64,000 nucleotides of DNA from Kordiimonadaceae bacterium UBA4441 (GCA_002390425.1 DGPL01000060.1:11387-75386); one strand, 5' to 3'; positions 43,798 to 53,649 are shown, counted from the first letter of the stretch. The notes: a model not told the origin generated them from the letters alone. Numbers and translations are program-made.

Positions 43798-43995
43798 ATG
43801 CCCAAATTGAAGACGAAAAGTAGCGTCAAAAAACGCTTCAAACTTACCGCCTCAGGCAAAGTTAAGTCATCACAAGCTGGTAAACAGCACGGTATGATTA
43901 AACGCACAAACAAACAAATTCGCAATCAACGTGGTACGACGATCCTTAGTGATCAAGACGCACGTATTGTGAAAAAATTTATGCCTTACGGTTAA
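43798..43995 (+). CDS. rpmI: 50S ribosomal protein L35
   Basis: A 65-residue, highly basic protein: PKLKTKSSVKKRFKLTASGKVK, AGKQHGMIKRTNKQIRNQRG, ending VKKFMPYG. Exact length and end motif of L35. It precedes rplT by 12 nt. Unlike in enterobacteria, infC is separated from it by three unrelated genes. Confidence 0.98.
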   Translation: MPKLKTKSSVKKRFKLTASGKVKSSQAGKQHGMIKRTNKQIRNQRGTTILSDQDARIVKKFMPYG

Positions 43996-44007
43996 GGGAG
44001 CAATAAA

Positions 44008-44364
44008 ATGGCACACGTAAAACGGGGCGTAACTTCAAAAGCCCGTCACAAAAAAGTTCTTAATGCCGCTAAAGGTTACCGCGGTCGTCGTAAATCCACT
44101 ATTCGCGTTGCGATGCAGGCTGTTGAAAAAGCAGGCCAATATGCATATCGTGACCGTAAAGTCCGTAAGCGCCAATTTCGCGCCCTTTGGATCCAGCGTA
44201 TTAACGCTGCGGCACGGCTTGAAGGTTTAACATACTCACGATTTATGAACGGCCTAAAACTCGCAGGCATCGAACTTGACCGTAAAGTTTTGGCTGATTT
44301 AGCCGTTCGTGAACCAGAAGCATTTAAAGCAATCGCTGAACAAGCTAAAGCTGCAGCCGCTTAA
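44008..44364 (+). CDS. rplT: 50S ribosomal protein L20
   Basis: A 118-residue protein: ARVKRGVTSKARHKKVLNAAKGYRGRRK-like N-terminus, DRKVRKRQFRALWIQRINAAARLEGLTYSRFMNGLK and ADLAVREPEAF. These basic N-terminal and C-terminal parts bind 23S rRNA and assist early assembly; in other bacteria L20 also represses its own operon. A terminator follows. Confidence 0.98.
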   Translation: MAHVKRGVTSKARHKKVLNAAKGYRGRRKSTIRVAMQAVEKAGQYAYRDRKVRKRQFRALWIQRINAAARLEGLTYSRFMNGLKLAGIELDRKVLADLAVREPEAFKAIAEQAKAAAA

Positions 44365-44398
44365 TTACTTCAAAACGTTCAAAAAATTATCAAGTTTG

Positions 44399-44435
44399 AG
44401 GAGCCTGCCGCTTGGCAGTGGGCTCCTTTTTCTTT
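44399..44435 (+). terminator. Terminator between rplT and pheS
   Basis: GGAGCC-TGCC-gctt-GGCA-gt-GGCTCC stem followed by TTTTT. It separates the ribosomal operon from pheST; a role as a pheST attenuator cannot be excluded but no Phe-rich leader peptide is seen before it. Confidence 0.85.
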
Positions 44436-44480
44436 ATGTTCAATTTAATTTATATATTTAAAAATTTTGGGTAGGAAATA

Positions 44481-45572
44481 ATGCAAGACCTCCAAACACT
44501 GGAAACAGAAATTACCGCAAACATTGGAGCCGCCAACGATCTAGATTCTGTCGAAGCGATCAGAATTGCTGAACTAGGTAAAAAAGGCCGTGTTAGTTTG
44601 CTAATGCGCGAACTGGGCAAAATGACCCCAGATGAGAAAAAAGAATTTGGCCCAAAATTAAACCAGCTGAAAAACTATTTGAATGATGCAATTATCAACA
44701 GAAAAGAAGATTTAGAAGCTGCCGAACTTAATCAAAAGTTAGCGGAAGAACGTGTTGATATCACTCTTTCAAAAGCAGCGCCAGAATTAGGAAGCATCCA
44801 TCCCATAAGTCAGGTGATCGATGAAGCCACAGAAATATTCACTGAAATGGGTTTTTCAGTTGCAGAAGGTCCAGAAATTGAGGAAGATTTTTATAATTTC
44901 TCTGCGTTAAATATACCAGAATCCCACCCCGCAAGACAAATGCATGATACTTTCTACTTTCCGGAAGATGAAGACGGCAACCGTAAAGTATTACGAACAC
45001 ATACATCGCCCGTACAAATTCGCACAATGATGGGGGGCGAGCCGCCTTACCGCATTATTGCCCCGGGTCGCACCTATAGAAATGACAGTGATGCAACGCA
45101 TACGCCGATGTTCCATCAAGTTGAAGCCCTGGTTATTGATAAGAACATTCATATGGGACATCTTAAATGGTGCATCGAAGAATTTTGCCGTAAATTTTTT
45201 GAAGTTGATAATGTCAAAATCCGGTTTCGTCCAAGTTATTTCCCTTTCACAGAACCTTCAGCCGAAGTTGATATTGGCTGCACCTTTAAAAATGGTGAAG
45301 TTTTAATCGGCGAAGGCGACGATTGGTTAGAGATTATGGGATGCGGCATGGTCAATGAACGTGTTCTAGAAAATGTGAACCTTGACCCTTCTGAATACCA
45401 AGGTTTCGCATTCGGAATGGGCCTTGACCGAATTTCAATGCTAAAATGGGGGATTCCAGATTTACGCGATTTCTTTGCTGCTGATCTTCGTTGGCTAAAG
45501 CATTATGGCTTCCAATCACTGGATATCCCGTCTTTAAGCACAAGAACTTCCACAATTAAGGGGAGTAAATAA
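44481..45572 (+). CDS. pheS: Phenylalanyl-tRNA synthetase alpha subunit
   Basis: A 363-residue class II synthetase subunit. The N-terminal coiled coil is followed by HPISQVIDEATEIFTEMGFSVAEGPEIEEDFYNF, LRTHTSPVQIRTM, GRTYRNDSDATHTPMFHQVEAL (motif 2), RFRPSYFPFTEPSAEVDIGC and GFAFGMGLDRISMLKWGIPDLR (motif 3). It holds the active site for phenylalanine. It is coupled to pheT with one base between. Confidence 0.98.
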   Translation: MQDLQTLETEITANIGAANDLDSVEAIRIAELGKKGRVSLLMRELGKMTPDEKKEFGPKLNQLKNYLNDAIINRKEDLEAAELNQKLAEERVDITLSKAAPELGSIHPISQVIDEATEIFTEMGFSVAEGPEIEEDFYNFSALNIPESHPARQMHDTFYFPEDEDGNRKVLRTHTSPVQIRTMMGGEPPYRIIAPGRTYRNDSDATHTPMFHQVEALVIDKNIHMGHLKWCIEEFCRKFFEVDNVKIRFRPSYFPFTEPSAEVDIGCTFKNGEVLIGEGDDWLEIMGCGMVNERVLENVNLDPSEYQGFAFGMGLDRISMLKWGIPDLRDFFAADLRWLKHYGFQSLDIPSLSTRTSTIKGSK

Positions 45573-45573
45573 T

Positions 45574-47964
45574 ATGAAATTTACATTATCCTGGCTTAAA
45601 ACTTATCTTGATACTGATGCTGATCTTCAAACGATTTCAGAAACATTAACTGCTATTGGATTAGAAGTAGAAGAAGTAATCGATCCTACAGAAGCATTAA
45701 AACCATTTGTGATTGCTAAAATTGAAGAAGCAGTGCAGCATCCCAATGCGGATAAACTACGTGTTTGTACGGTCAATAATGGATCTGAGATTATTCAGGT
45801 GGTTTGCGGTGCTCATAATGCAAAAACTGGCCTTATTGTTGCATTTGCCCCTGATGGATGCGTCATTCCAACAAATGGTATGAAGCTTAAACCAACAAAT
45901 ATTCGTGGCGTTGATAGTAACGGCATGATGTGTTCTGAACGTGAACTTGGTCTTGGGGACGATCATGACGGCATTATTGAATTGCCGTCTGATGCCCCAG
46001 TGGGTAAAAGCTTCGCGGAATATGCAGAACTTAATGATCCTACAATTGAAATTGCCATCACCCCAAATCATCAAGACGCACTAGGAATTTATGGTATCGC
46101 ACGTGATCTTGCGGCGGCTGGTCTTGGAAAATTAAAAAAACCTGATACCTCACCCGTAAAAGGTACCTTTGAAAGTCCCATAAAAGTGAATATCGACAGT
46201 AAAGACGCCTGCCCGGTTTTTGCTGGTCGTTATATTCGTGGCGTCAAAAATGGACCAAGTCCTGATTGGATGCAAAAACGATTAATTTCACTTGGAATGA
46301 AGCCAATTTCAGCGCTCGTGGATATTACGAATTTCCTCACACACGACTATGGTCGTCCGCTTCACGTCTTTGATGCTGATAACATTAAAGGCGACCTTAC
46401 TGTTCGCCTTTCAAAATCAGGGGAAACACTCGTTGCTCTTGATGAAAAAGAACACACTTTTGATAATGAAGCCTGTGTCATTTCAGATGATCACGGCATC
46501 AGTTCAATCGGCGGCATTATGGGCGGCGAAAACAGCGGCACATATGAAGATACCACAAATGTATTTTTAGAATGTGCGTGGTTTGATCCTATTCGTACGG
46601 CTAAGACAGGACGGAAGCTTAATATTGAAAGTGATGCAAGATATCGCTTTGAACGGGGTGTTGATCCCGCGACCGTTACCGACGGCATCGAACTGGCCAC
46701 ACGCTTAATCATGGACATGTGCGGCGGAGAGCCAAGTGATGTTTATCTCGCCGGCGAAGTCCCCGTCATAAGCAAAACACTCACTATGCGCCCTGAGCGC
46801 GTTAATGAACTGGGCGGCGTAGATATAGAGAAGACAGAAATTATTTCAATTCTTGAGCGTTTAGGGTTTGATGTTGTTGATAGTGGTGCGACACTATCAG
46901 TTACAACACCGTCTTGGCGCTGTGATATTGACCGAGAACCAGACTTGGTTGAAGAAGTGCTCCGTATACATGGTTACGACAAAATACGTGTTGAGCCTCT
47001 GCCAGTATTCAGCCGAGATATTGTGACAGGTTTAAACCCAATGCAACGTCGCATTAGAATGGCAAAACGAACTGCAGCTGGCTTAGGCTTGCGCGAAGCG
47101 GTAACGTGGTCATTTCTTTCAAGCGATCAAGCAAGAATATTCGGCGAATTACCAGCGAGCCTAATTCTTGATAATCCTGTAAGTGCAGAAATGAATGCGA
47201 TGCGTCCCAACCTTCTTCCAAATCTTATTACTGCAGCTGGCAGAAACATTGACCGGGGCTTTAAAAATGTTGCAATTTTTGAAGCAGGAAATCAATTTCA
47301 TTCTGATAAGCCTGATGGGCAACAATTTGTTCTCGCCGGAATTAGGCGCGGTGATAACCATGACCGTCATTGGAAAAACAATCCAGAAGCAATAGATGTT
47401 TATGATGCCAAAGCAGATGCAATTGCAGTCTTAAACGCCATCGGCGTTAATGCGGATAATGCACAAATAGTCGCTGAAGCACCCGACTGGTATCATCCTG
47501 GACGCAGCGGCGTTATTCGATTAGGTCCAAAAAATATTATGGCTTATTTCGGGGAAATACACCCATCCGTTCTCAAAAAACTTGATGTTAAAGGCCCTCT
47601 CGTTGGTTTTGAAATTATGCTGGGGAATATCCCATTACCAAGATCTAAATCTGGAAATAGCCGTGGACCACTAAGATCATCTGATTTCCAAGCTGTTGAA
47701 CGAGATCTTGCCTTTGTGGTTGATAAGGATTTACCCGCTGAACAGATTTTCAAAATTGTCGGAAGCGCTGATAAGAAGCTCATAGATCAAATAAATGTAT
47801 TTGATGTTTATTGGGGTAAAGGTATTGACGATGATAAAAAATCAATCGCAGTTAACTTCCGTATGCAACCTATGGATAAAACCATGACCGATGAAGAGAT
47901 TGAAGCTTTAAGACAAAAAGTCATTGATTTGGTTGCGAAAAAAGCTGGCGGAACCCTAAGATAG
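45574..47964 (+). CDS. pheT: Phenylalanyl-tRNA synthetase beta subunit
   Basis: A 796-residue subunit: N-terminal tRNA-binding domain (FVIAKIEEAVQHPNADKLRVCTVNNG), B3/B4 editing region (VDITNFLTHDYGRPLHVFDADNI, GGIMGGENSG), B5 (RPERVNELGG), the core catalytic-like domain (IHGYDKIRVEPLP, LRPNLLPNLI-like MRPNLLPNLITAAGRN) and the C-terminal ferredoxin-like anticodon-binding domain (QAVERDLAFVVDKDLPAEQI). The normal length and motifs are intact. Confidence 0.98.
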   Translation: MKFTLSWLKTYLDTDADLQTISETLTAIGLEVEEVIDPTEALKPFVIAKIEEAVQHPNADKLRVCTVNNGSEIIQVVCGAHNAKTGLIVAFAPDGCVIPTNGMKLKPTNIRGVDSNGMMCSERELGLGDDHDGIIELPSDAPVGKSFAEYAELNDPTIEIAITPNHQDALGIYGIARDLAAAGLGKLKKPDTSPVKGTFESPIKVNIDSKDACPVFAGRYIRGVKNGPSPDWMQKRLISLGMKPISALVDITNFLTHDYGRPLHVFDADNIKGDLTVRLSKSGETLVALDEKEHTFDNEACVISDDHGISSIGGIMGGENSGTYEDTTNVFLECAWFDPIRTAKTGRKLNIESDARYRFERGVDPATVTDGIELATRLIMDMCGGEPSDVYLAGEVPVISKTLTMRPERVNELGGVDIEKTEIISILERLGFDVVDSGATLSVTTPSWRCDIDREPDLVEEVLRIHGYDKIRVEPLPVFSRDIVTGLNPMQRRIRMAKRTAAGLGLREAVTWSFLSSDQARIFGELPASLILDNPVSAEMNAMRPNLLPNLITAAGRNIDRGFKNVAIFEAGNQFHSDKPDGQQFVLAGIRRGDNHDRHWKNNPEAIDVYDAKADAIAVLNAIGVNADNAQIVAEAPDWYHPGRSGVIRLGPKNIMAYFGEIHPSVLKKLDVKGPLVGFEIMLGNIPLPRSKSGNSRGPLRSSDFQAVERDLAFVVDKDLPAEQIFKIVGSADKKLIDQINVFDVYWGKGIDDDKKSIAVNFRMQPMDKTMTDEEIEALRQKVIDLVAKKAGGTLR

Positions 47965-48059
47965 CGCAGAAAACAGCCCTTTACAGTAAAATTAACCATA
48001 TTTAAAGATCATGCGATTATATTTACTATCGAATGAAACTGAGTGGATAGTGTGTAAAG

Positions 48060-49037
48060 ATGGCAGTACAAGAAGAACAAGTAAAAGTTCCCATCAAATG
48101 GCGAATGAAAGCCTGGTGGGAAGGTTATGACCTTGATAATGTTAAGGCAGCACTTGCTCGTGGGGGCGATGTCGAAGAAGAATTAAAAAATAATTCCGAG
48201 CCTGTCACACGAGAACTTAAGCCTGAAGCTGATAATGATGAAGCAATGGTTTGGGATGATAAACGTCTCGAAACAGCCCAACTTATCTGGGGTGAGGGTT
48301 ATTGCGGACCCGGCGGTTCTGAATATGTCACCAGTATGTCAAAATTACTTGGTATGACATCTAAAATGAGTGTTGCCGTCATTGGAGCAAGCCTTGGTGG
48401 TCCTTCACGCGTTCTAGCTAGCGAATTTGGCGCATGGATTACGGGGTAAGAAGAATCTGAAGAGCTTGCGAAAAAAGGAATGGAGCTTTCAACAAAAGCT
48501 GGGCTTGAGAGTAAAGCACCAATTCAACATTATGATCCAAGTAGTGAAGAACCATTTGAGCGGACATTTGATCGTGCTTATTCAAAAGAGGCTTTATATA
48601 CGGTTGAAGATAAACCGAAGCTTTTAAAAAATTTATTTGATAATTTAAAAGACAGCGGTCTATTCCTGATTAATGATTATACACTTGGTAATATGGATGC
48701 CCTAGGTAATAAAGACGTTCAAAAATGGCTTAGGCAGGAACCAACCCAACCTTACCCAGTTCCCAGTGACGTGATGGAAAATTTACTAACGGATTGCGGG
48801 TATATACTTCGGGTTAATGAAGATATCACAGATCAGTATGTAGACATGATTGCTCGGAGTTGGGCCGGTGTTGGTGAAGTGATAGAGAGCTTAACCAATC
48901 ACATAGAAGATCAATCGGATACTATTCAGCGACTAGTAAAAGAAGCTGAATTTTGGATGCTTCGCTCAAAGATCATGAAAGAGGGCCATCTTAAAGCATG
49001 GCGTTTTCTCGCTTATAAACCATCTGAAATTAAATAA
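48060..49037 (+). pseudogene. SAM-dependent methyltransferase gene interrupted by an in-frame TAA
   Basis: Two open pieces, 48060-48449 (129 residues) and 48480-49037, lie in the same frame, parted only by one stop codon, TAA at 48447-48449, and nine codons. The first piece ends in the SAM motif I AVIGASLGGPSRVLASEFGAWITG; the text after the stop continues EESEELAKKGMELSTKAGLESKAP, the expected next part of a Rossmann-fold methyltransferase. The stop probably replaced a Tyr (TAT/TAC) codon. Downstream: FDRAYSKEALYTVEDKPKLLK, LINDYTLGN and a helical C-terminus. Total 325 codons if read through. An ATG at 48480 has AAAAAAGGA directly ahead and may restart translation. Loss of function, sequencing error or read-through are the choices. 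Confidence 0.85.
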
Positions 49038-49119
49038 GCGGTCCGAAATAGACGTTAACTGTAAAATAATCGAACGCTGGGCTTGTATGTTATAGTAAAC
49101 TAATGATAAAAGCCCCTTC

Positions 49120-50925
49120 ATGACAGATTTATCGCACATAAGAAACTTTTCTATCGTAGCCCATATTGATCATGGGAAATCGACACTTGCCGATCGCTTA
49201 ATTCAATTCTGTGGCGGGTTAAGTGATCGGGATATGAAAGAACAAGTTTTAGACAATATGGATATTGAGCGTGAGCGCGGCATTACCATTAAAGCACAAA
49301 CCGTGCGATTGGAATATACGGCCAAAAACGGTGAACAGTATGTTCTTAACTTAATGGATACACCGGGACATGTGGATTTCTCATATGAAGTCAGTCGATG
49401 TCTTTATGCCTGCGAGGGGTCTATTCTTGTGGTTGACGCGAGCCAAGGGGTTGAAGCACAAACTCTCGCTAATGTTTATCAGGCAATAGATAATAACCAT
49501 GAAATTGTTCCTGTTCTCAATAAAATCGATTTACCCGCAGCTGAGCCTGAGCAGGTTCGCGCACAAATAGAAGATGTGATCGGTATAGATGCCTCTGGCG
49601 CCATTAGTGTTTCCGCTAAAACAGGTCTCGGCATTGAAGAACTGATGGAAAGTTTGGTTGAAGTACTTCCACCACCGATAGGAAATGCAGATGCACCATT
49701 AAAAGCGCTACTTGTAGACAGTTGGTATGATACCTATCTCGGTGTGATGGTATTGGTACGCATTATTGACGGCAGGCTTAAAAAAGGAATGCGCGTCAAA
49801 ATGATGCAAGCAGACACGGATCATTTAATTGATCGTGTTGGTGTGTTTAAACCAAAAGATATACTAGTGGATGAACTTGGCCCTGGCGAAGTTGGCTTCT
49901 TCACCGCATCTATTAAAGAAGTATCTCAAACACATGTCGGTGATACGGTAACAGAATTTAAGAACGAAACACCCGAAGCACTGCCTGGATTTAAACCTGT
50001 TCAAAGCGTTGTTTTTTGCGGCTTATTCCCCGCTGATGCCGCTGAATTCGAAGTATTAAGAGAAAGCATGCACAAATTACGCTTGAATGATGCAAGTTTC
50101 GAATTTGAAACAGAAACGTCTGCGGCACTGGGATATGGTTTTCGCTGCGGTTTTCTCGGCATGCTCCACCTTGAAATTATTCAAGAACGCCTCATTCGTG
50201 AATTTGATCTTGATATCATCACAACTTCACCAAGCGTTATATATAAACTCCATATGAATAAGGGCGACATTTCGGAACTACACAATCCAGCAGATATGCC
50301 AGACCCAACCTTAATCGATCATATGGAAGAACCTTGGATCAGAGCAACCATCCTTGTCCCTGATGAATATCTAGGTGCCGTACTTACCCTTTGTCAGGAA
50401 AAACGAGGCGAGCAAATTGAACTAACCTACGCGGGCAATCGCGCCATGGTCGTTTATCACTTGCCGCTTAACGAAGTGGTTTATGATTTTTATGATAAAT
50501 TAAAATCGATTACGCGAGGTTATGCCAGTTTCGACTATCAAATGAGCGAATACCGTGAAGGGGACTTGGTTAAACTATCCATTCTCGTAAATGGCGAGCC
50601 TGTTGATGCATTAAGTATGATGGTTCATAGAAGCCAAGCTGAATATCGCGGTCGTGCTTTATGTGAACGATTGAAAGATCTTATCCCGAGACAGCTTTTC
50701 AAAATTCCAATTCAAGCAGCGATCGGTGGCAAGGTTATTGCCCGTGAAACCATAAGCGCTATGCGTAAAGATGTGACCGCAAAATGTTATGGTGGCGATA
50801 TCAGCCGTAAACGTAAACTTCTTGAAAAACAGAAGAAAGGTAAGAAAAAGATGCGTCAATACGGTAAGGTAGATATTCCACATGAAGCCTTCATCGCAGC
50901 CTTAAAAATGGGTGACGACAAATAA
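49120..50925 (+). CDS. lepA: Elongation factor 4 (LepA)
   Basis: A 601-residue translational GTPase of normal length. G1 is AHIDHGKSTLADR, G2/G3 RERGITIKAQTV and DTPGHVDFSYEV, G4 NKIDLPAAEP, G5 SAKTGLG. The LepA-specific C-terminal domain includes ITRGYASFDYQMSEYREGDLVKLSILVNGEPVDALS and the end RKKLLEKQKKGKKKMR-like basic tail before HEAFIAALK. It acts on the ribosome to allow back-translocation or assist initiation. A bidirectional terminator follows. Confidence 0.98.
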   Translation: MTDLSHIRNFSIVAHIDHGKSTLADRLIQFCGGLSDRDMKEQVLDNMDIERERGITIKAQTVRLEYTAKNGEQYVLNLMDTPGHVDFSYEVSRCLYACEGSILVVDASQGVEAQTLANVYQAIDNNHEIVPVLNKIDLPAAEPEQVRAQIEDVIGIDASGAISVSAKTGLGIEELMESLVEVLPPPIGNADAPLKALLVDSWYDTYLGVMVLVRIIDGRLKKGMRVKMMQADTDHLIDRVGVFKPKDILVDELGPGEVGFFTASIKEVSQTHVGDTVTEFKNETPEALPGFKPVQSVVFCGLFPADAAEFEVLRESMHKLRLNDASFEFETETSAALGYGFRCGFLGMLHLEIIQERLIREFDLDIITTSPSVIYKLHMNKGDISELHNPADMPDPTLIDHMEEPWIRATILVPDEYLGAVLTLCQEKRGEQIELTYAGNRAMVVYHLPLNEVVYDFYDKLKSITRGYASFDYQMSEYREGDLVKLSILVNGEPVDALSMMVHRSQAEYRGRALCERLKDLIPRQLFKIPIQAAIGGKVIARETISAMRKDVTAKCYGGDISRKRKLLEKQKKGKKKMRQYGKVDIPHEAFIAALKMGDDK

Positions 50926-50945
50926 TTTCTTGAAACAATAAAAAC

Positions 50946-50982
50946 AAAAAACCCGACTGAATATTTCAGTCGGGTTTTTTTG
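50946..50982. terminator. Bidirectional terminator between lepA and rpmF
   Basis: AAACCCGACTGAA / TTCAGTCGGGTTT stem with a TAT loop, A run before and T run after; it fits both convergent genes. Confidence 0.92.
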
Positions 50983-51003
50983 AAATCTTTTTAAGCCTAT
51001 TGA

Positions 51004-51189
51004 TTAATAATCGTCATTTGGCTCTAAAATTTGACGACCACGGTATTTACCTGTGCTTAGGTCAATGTGGTGACGACGACGAAGTTCGCCGCTTTCTTGA
51101 TCTTCCACATATGTGTCAACACTTAAGCTATCGTGTGAACGACGGTTGCCACGGCGGTGTGGTGATACTTTTCTTTTTGGAACTGCCAT
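51004..51189 (-). CDS. rpmF: 50S ribosomal protein L32
   Basis: A 61-residue protein: AVPKRKVSPHRRGNRRSHDSL, then RRRHHIDLSTGKYRGRQIL. It is the cysteine-free L32 type usual in alphaproteobacteria. It stands alone between two terminator-bearing regions. Confidence 0.96.
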   Translation of the reverse strand: MAVPKRKVSPHRRGNRRSHDSLSVDTYVEDQESGELRRRHHIDLSTGKYRGRQILEPNDDY

Positions 51190-51330
51190 TTTATTTTCCT
51201 AATATCTTAAAAGACCGCATTGAAGGGTCTTGAATCTCAAAAACAGTGTCTTATCGTTAAACTTCGCCCTAATGTCAAGCATTTCTTGGATATTGCGCTG
51301 AATAATAAAGAGAATGTACGTGATAAACCA

Positions 51331-51600
51331 TCAATTCCGCTTTCTAAAGAGAATTGTGAGCATAACCCAGATATAAAGAAAGAAAAAAATAGCTTCAAAT
51401 CCAATAACCGGCGATAAATATTCTGCCCAAGTCTTATCTCCTTTATCCGATTCTATTTGATGATTTTGAATAAAGTCTAGAATATCTGAAACCAATAAAA
51501 GATTGCGCTGTCCACCCTCTAAATACCGAAGCCCTTCAGCACCGAAAACCATCATCAAAAGGCAGAGCGACAAATACCCTAATACTCTACCAATAATCAT
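51331..51600 (-). CDS. Small membrane protein of unknown function
   Basis: An 89-residue protein with two hydrophobic helices: RVLGYLSLCLLMMVFGAEGL and IGFEAIFFFLYIWVMLTILF, joined by a polar loop DFIQNHQIESDKGDKTW. A TAGGAG site 6 nt before the ATG supports translation. No family is recognised. It is the last gene before the tRNA-Ser island junction. Confidence 0.7.
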   Translation of the reverse strand: MIIGRVLGYLSLCLLMMVFGAEGLRYLEGGQRNLLLVSDILDFIQNHQIESDKGDKTWAEYLSPVIGFEAIFFFLYIWVMLTILFRKRN

Positions 51601-51739
51601 AAGCTCTCCTATTTTTAAGCTAACTTATCTTGCCTTTATGGCAATTAAAAGTCAGAAAATCGGAAAACCATCTAAAAATTAATCTCTTTACTTGCGTCAT
51701 TTAGAAAGAACGCTATATTGCGGCCATCAATACGTTTAA

Positions 51740-51829
51740 GGAGAGGTGGCCGAGTGGTTTAAGGCGCCCGCTTGGAAAGCGTGTAAAGGTGCAAGCCTTT
51801 CGAGGGTTCGAATCCCTTCCTCTCCTCCA
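51740..51829 (+). tRNA. tRNA-Ser (GGA), target site of the adjacent island
   Basis: A class II cloverleaf with long variable arm. Acceptor GGAGAGG pairs with CCTCTCC, the anticodon loop is CTTGGAAAG (anticodon GGA, reading UCC/UCU), the variable arm AAAGG-TGCAAG-CCTTT, T arm GAGGG-TTCGAAT-CCCTT, and an encoded CCA. The discriminator base is T, although bacterial tRNA-Ser normally has G there. An integrase begins 100 nt downstream of the 3' end, so the 3' part of this tRNA is the likely attB/attL. Confidence 0.95.
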
Positions 51830-51876
51830 TTAATCTTGATAACTATCTATCATTAAATGATAAACATCCTATATTA

Positions 51877-51892
51877 TTGCACTTAATTGCAA
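51877..51892. repeat. Palindromic repeat copy 1 (TTGCACTTAATTGCAA)
   Basis: A near-palindrome just upstream of the integrase, followed by GACTGT. Related copies are at 53650, 53916 and 53951. This copy is followed within 40 nt by AATTGGTG, a layout repeated at the 53916/53951 pair. Confidence 0.85.
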
Positions 51893-51929
51893 GACTGTCA
51901 CACAAATGTGCACACAAATTGGTGCAATA

Positions 51930-53648
51930 ATGGGGCGCTTCCTAAAAACCACCACACCTTATCTATATTCAAAAGATGGTATTTTTTATTACCGAAGAAG
52001 ACTTCCTACCAATTATGCTAAACACTTAAACCTCTCAGAAGTTCGACGGTCACTAAGAACTGGAAATATTGAGGAAGCTAGATTAAAGTGTGCATACGTA
52101 GACATTCGGCTTAAGGGAATTATAGGGGAAACCGAACAATTGCTTCTTAAAAACGTAACACCATCAGCATTAAAAATTGCTAGAGATTATTTCGAAAACG
52201 AACTCGAAGATCTTATGGATACGGTTGAGTTCGCCCCAAGCCTAGATGATGATTTTAATCCCGGGTTCGAAGCATCTGATTTACCAGAAGCGATCAAGAG
52301 CTACCAACAAATGGCTGTGTTACAACAGTTCTCGCCTGCCCTGTCTTACGACATTGATCAAAGTTTTGAGCGGGAAGGCAGAGACATTCCACCTGTTAAC
52401 AGTGATAGGTATAGAGAAGTCGGCGTACTGATAGCCAGAGCGAAAGCTGAAATTCTTAGAATTTATAATAATCATCTTCTTGGCCTTCACAACAAAACCA
52501 GCGTTGAAGACCCTTTCTTCATTCCTGCAAAGGATGTCATCTATTATTCAAACCCCAACTTGGAAGAGATCACCCTTGAAGTAGCCATAAAAAGACATCA
52601 AAGGCAGAAAAGAGAAGAAGTGGCCATTGGGACGCACCAAGACTATGAAAGAGTATTTAAATGGATGCTTGAGTGGTTTGGTGAAGAAACAATTCTTCAG
52701 TCAGTCAACATCACTCAAATCCGAAACTTCAAGAATACGTTAATGGAGATGCCAAAAAATTATAAGAAGCTTAAAAAATACAGAAACTTGGATATTCGAA
52801 AGGTTGTGGATAAGAGCAAGAAATTCAAGAATGTTGAGCTGGCCAGCTACAAGACACAACACAAATACTTTTCTTTGATGAAATCATTCTTTCAGTGGAC
52901 CATCAACGAGGGGTACTTGGAAGCCTCACCTGCTGCCAACATTAAGATGCCAAAACGAAAGAAGGACCCAACAAGCGTCATTAGAAAGCCATTTACACGT
53001 GAGGAACTAGAAACGTTGTTACACTCTCCTTTGTTTTCTGGTTATGCGAGCGTCAGCAGACGTTACATTGAAGGCCGGAACAAAAAGCAATTAGCAGATT
53101 ATTGGGTGTGGCTACTAGGCTTGTTTGCTGGCTTAAGAGTAAAGGAGATCGTCCTACTACATCGCCGAGACATCATCGAACAGGACGGCATACTTTGTAT
53201 TAGTGTTAATGATGATCATGGAAAAGGGATTAAAACGGATGCAGGCAGTCGGTTAGTTCCAATTCACAGTACACTTCTCGATCTCGGATTTATGGACTGG
53301 GTGCACAAGACTACTAGAAATAGGCCCAACAAATATGTTTTCCCTATGCTCATCTCAGAAAGTGATAAAGACCCAAGCAAACGAGCGACACGTCGGACGA
53401 CACCTTACCTTCGTAAAATAGGTATCGAAGACCCTAGCAAAGTCTTTCATAGCACGAGGCATACCTTTAGCGATGAACTACGAAATAGCAATTTAGAATA
53501 TTATAGTATCAAGAAACTGATGGGTCACAGTAGCTCGGATGTTACATCAATCTACGGCACAGGCGCATCCATATCGATGTTAAAAGAATATATAGATAAA
53601 TGCTACGGCGATGTCGACTTCGCTCACCTCAAACAGATGAGATTGTAG
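51930..53648 (+). CDS. Tyrosine recombinase (island integrase)
   Basis: About 572 residues from ATG 51930 (an ATG at 51906 would add eight). The N-terminal DUF6538-type segment, TPYLYSKDGIFYYRRRLP, is followed by an Ala/Arg-rich linker, a core-binding domain from about 210 (EVAIGTHQDYERVFKWMLEWFG), and a catalytic domain with all expected residues: Arg in FAGLRVKEIVLL, Lys in the beta-hairpin DDHGKGIKT, HSTRHTF (H-x-x-R), GHSSSDV and Tyr in TSIYGTG. It would integrate and excise the island at the tRNA-Ser 3' end directly before it. The gene is more AT-rich than the copper genes behind it. Confidence 0.93.
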   Translation: MGRFLKTTTPYLYSKDGIFYYRRRLPTNYAKHLNLSEVRRSLRTGNIEEARLKCAYVDIRLKGIIGETEQLLLKNVTPSALKIARDYFENELEDLMDTVEFAPSLDDDFNPGFEASDLPEAIKSYQQMAVLQQFSPALSYDIDQSFEREGRDIPPVNSDRYREVGVLIARAKAEILRIYNNHLLGLHNKTSVEDPFFIPAKDVIYYSNPNLEEITLEVAIKRHQRQKREEVAIGTHQDYERVFKWMLEWFGEETILQSVNITQIRNFKNTLMEMPKNYKKLKKYRNLDIRKVVDKSKKFKNVELASYKTQHKYFSLMKSFFQWTINEGYLEASPAANIKMPKRKKDPTSVIRKPFTREELETLLHSPLFSGYASVSRRYIEGRNKKQLADYWVWLLGLFAGLRVKEIVLLHRRDIIEQDGILCISVNDDHGKGIKTDAGSRLVPIHSTLLDLGFMDWVHKTTRNRPNKYVFPMLISESDKDPSKRATRRTTPYLRKIGIEDPSKVFHSTRHTFSDELRNSNLEYYSIKKLMGHSSSDVTSIYGTGASISMLKEYIDKCYGDVDFAHLKQMRL

Positions 53649-53649
53649 T

